Origin: Aphanomyces cochlioides | Lineage: Eukaryota; Oomycota; Saprolegniomycetes; Saprolegniales; Verrucalvaceae | NCBI GenBank assembly: GCA_019828595.1 | Contig: JAHQRK010000006.1 | Location: forward strand, 1,054,001-1,118,000 | DNA length: 64,000 nucleotides | Direction: 5' to 3' | Shown: one piece after another, positions 63,330 to 64,000 of the stretch | Layout of the letters: every line of letters starts with the position of its first letter | Position numbering within the stretch: the first letter of the stretch is position 1 | Position numbers and translations under genes: made by a program | Notes under the pieces: generated by a model | Databases searched by the model: none | What the model was told of the DNA's origin: nothing | Seen by the model: the letters and a program-made list of their open reading frames with translations, nothing else

Positions 63330-64000
63330 TTCCCCCTCGATTTATGATGGGAAAATGGCTGACCAAGCTAATTTTACTCGACTCTGACCAAGATGGCCGC
63401 CGATGATGGCAGTTCTACTTTTAGACTGCTGATGTGAACAATATATTGCTACAATAGAAGTATATTGTGTTATTTTCAACATACAAATAACAAGATGTTT
63501 CATTTTAAACAATATATTGTTACATACACTCTAAATTGTGAGCGGGGTGAAAAATGTATCTATTTTTCCAAATCTATTCGAAATCTATAGCCAATCAGAA
63601 TCGAGTATTTGTACAAAAACACACACAAAACACACATTCAAAACGTTACTTTATTGAATGTACTTTCATGTTACACTTGAACTCACTATACCTGAATAGT
63701 ATTTGAGAATATTTCAATTTTTTGTCAAAAATACAAATTTCAGTGAAAAAGACAATATTGTCTTTTTCATCCAAATTTACAGTTTTGATCAAAATCGACG
63801 AAATTTGTGTGATCAATCTACCGTATTTCCCGTAAGGTTGTCACCACGAATGATTTTCGAAAATGGTGACAAGTCCAAAGGAAATCAGATATCAAAACGA
63901 GGTACATTTGATTGGGTAAAAATTAGACTTATTTACCAATCATATTATTATCATGAACAAGTCGCAGTCGTATGTCAACTTTACGAGTGGCTGACTCCAG
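63330..64000. other. AT-rich end of the window, no gene seen
   Basis: Short inverted AT repeats (ACAATATATTG variants near 63430-63520 and GACAATATTGTC at 63751-63762). No open frame of interest to the edge. Confidence 0.5.

Noticed and set aside
63430..63762. short AT palindromes near the right edge as replication origin or scaffold site
   Set aside because: Too AT-rich for the short matches to be meaningful; no consistent pattern.
1..64000. CRISPR arrays, bacterial operons or ribosome binding sites
   Set aside because: Spliceosomal introns occur throughout and no regularly spaced direct repeats with unique spacers were seen; the DNA is eukaryotic.

Overview
The window looks like nuclear DNA of an oomycete, most likely a water mould of the Saprolegniales (Aphanomyces/Saprolegnia type). 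This is inferred from family content, since no marker gene is present. The evidence is: dense genes cut by very short GT-AG introns (mostly 38-62 bp); a flagellar docking-type coiled-coil gene, as in zoospore formers; a bZIP protein with a long START-like C-terminal region; secreted S33-type hydrolases; and a dense, nested transposon load including Crypton-like, Tc1/mariner, pogo, MULE and PIF/Harbinger elements.

Layout. 1-17.5 kb is a transposon graveyard with insertions inside insertions. A deleted mariner (88-1458) is followed by a spliced Crypton-like tyrosine-recombinase gene on the minus strand (7257 down to 2411). That gene is split by a complete two-gene Tc1-like element (3685-6207, TA target duplication). 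Next comes a ~7.8-kb MULE (about 7511-15312, ~78-bp terminal inverted repeats), which carries a pogo-like element (9669-11148) and a two-gene Harbinger-like element (12086-14604). The Harbinger sits in the second unit of a 150-bp tandem duplication, so the first unit is its empty site. At 16931-17453 lies an almost perfect giant palindrome with 232-bp arms and a 59-bp spacer.

17.9-25.7 kb is a block of ordinary genes: a prolyl-4-hydroxylase-like dioxygenase, a COMM-domain protein, a small basic coiled-coil protein, a RAB3GAP1 homologue and a TMEM209 homologue. All except the small one are on the minus strand.

26.1-47.5 kb holds the most distinctive feature: an array of seven leucine-rich-repeat, single-pass membrane proteins (A, B, C, D, F minus; E, G plus), plus an orphan transmembrane/tail piece and a possible decayed copy. 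Each has a signal peptide, about five short repeats with an intron in nearly every repeat boundary, a membrane segment and a short tail. Five copies and the orphan share a juxtamembrane signature of the form R-x-T-x-C-S-S. F and G form a second subfamily without it. The array is interrupted by a Harbinger element, a MITE, a Helitron-type 3' end and a frame-broken LRR/F-box-like gene.

48-63.3 kb is again ordinary: an ODAD3/CCDC151-like coiled-coil gene, a bZIP-START gene, a THUMPD3-type tRNA methyltransferase (six exons reconstructed, total length divisible by three), a divergent pair of secreted S33-type hydrolases with GPI-like tails, and a choline-transporter-like protein. I saw no tRNA, rRNA or CRISPR array. 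All family calls come from reading motifs by eye; no database search was run.
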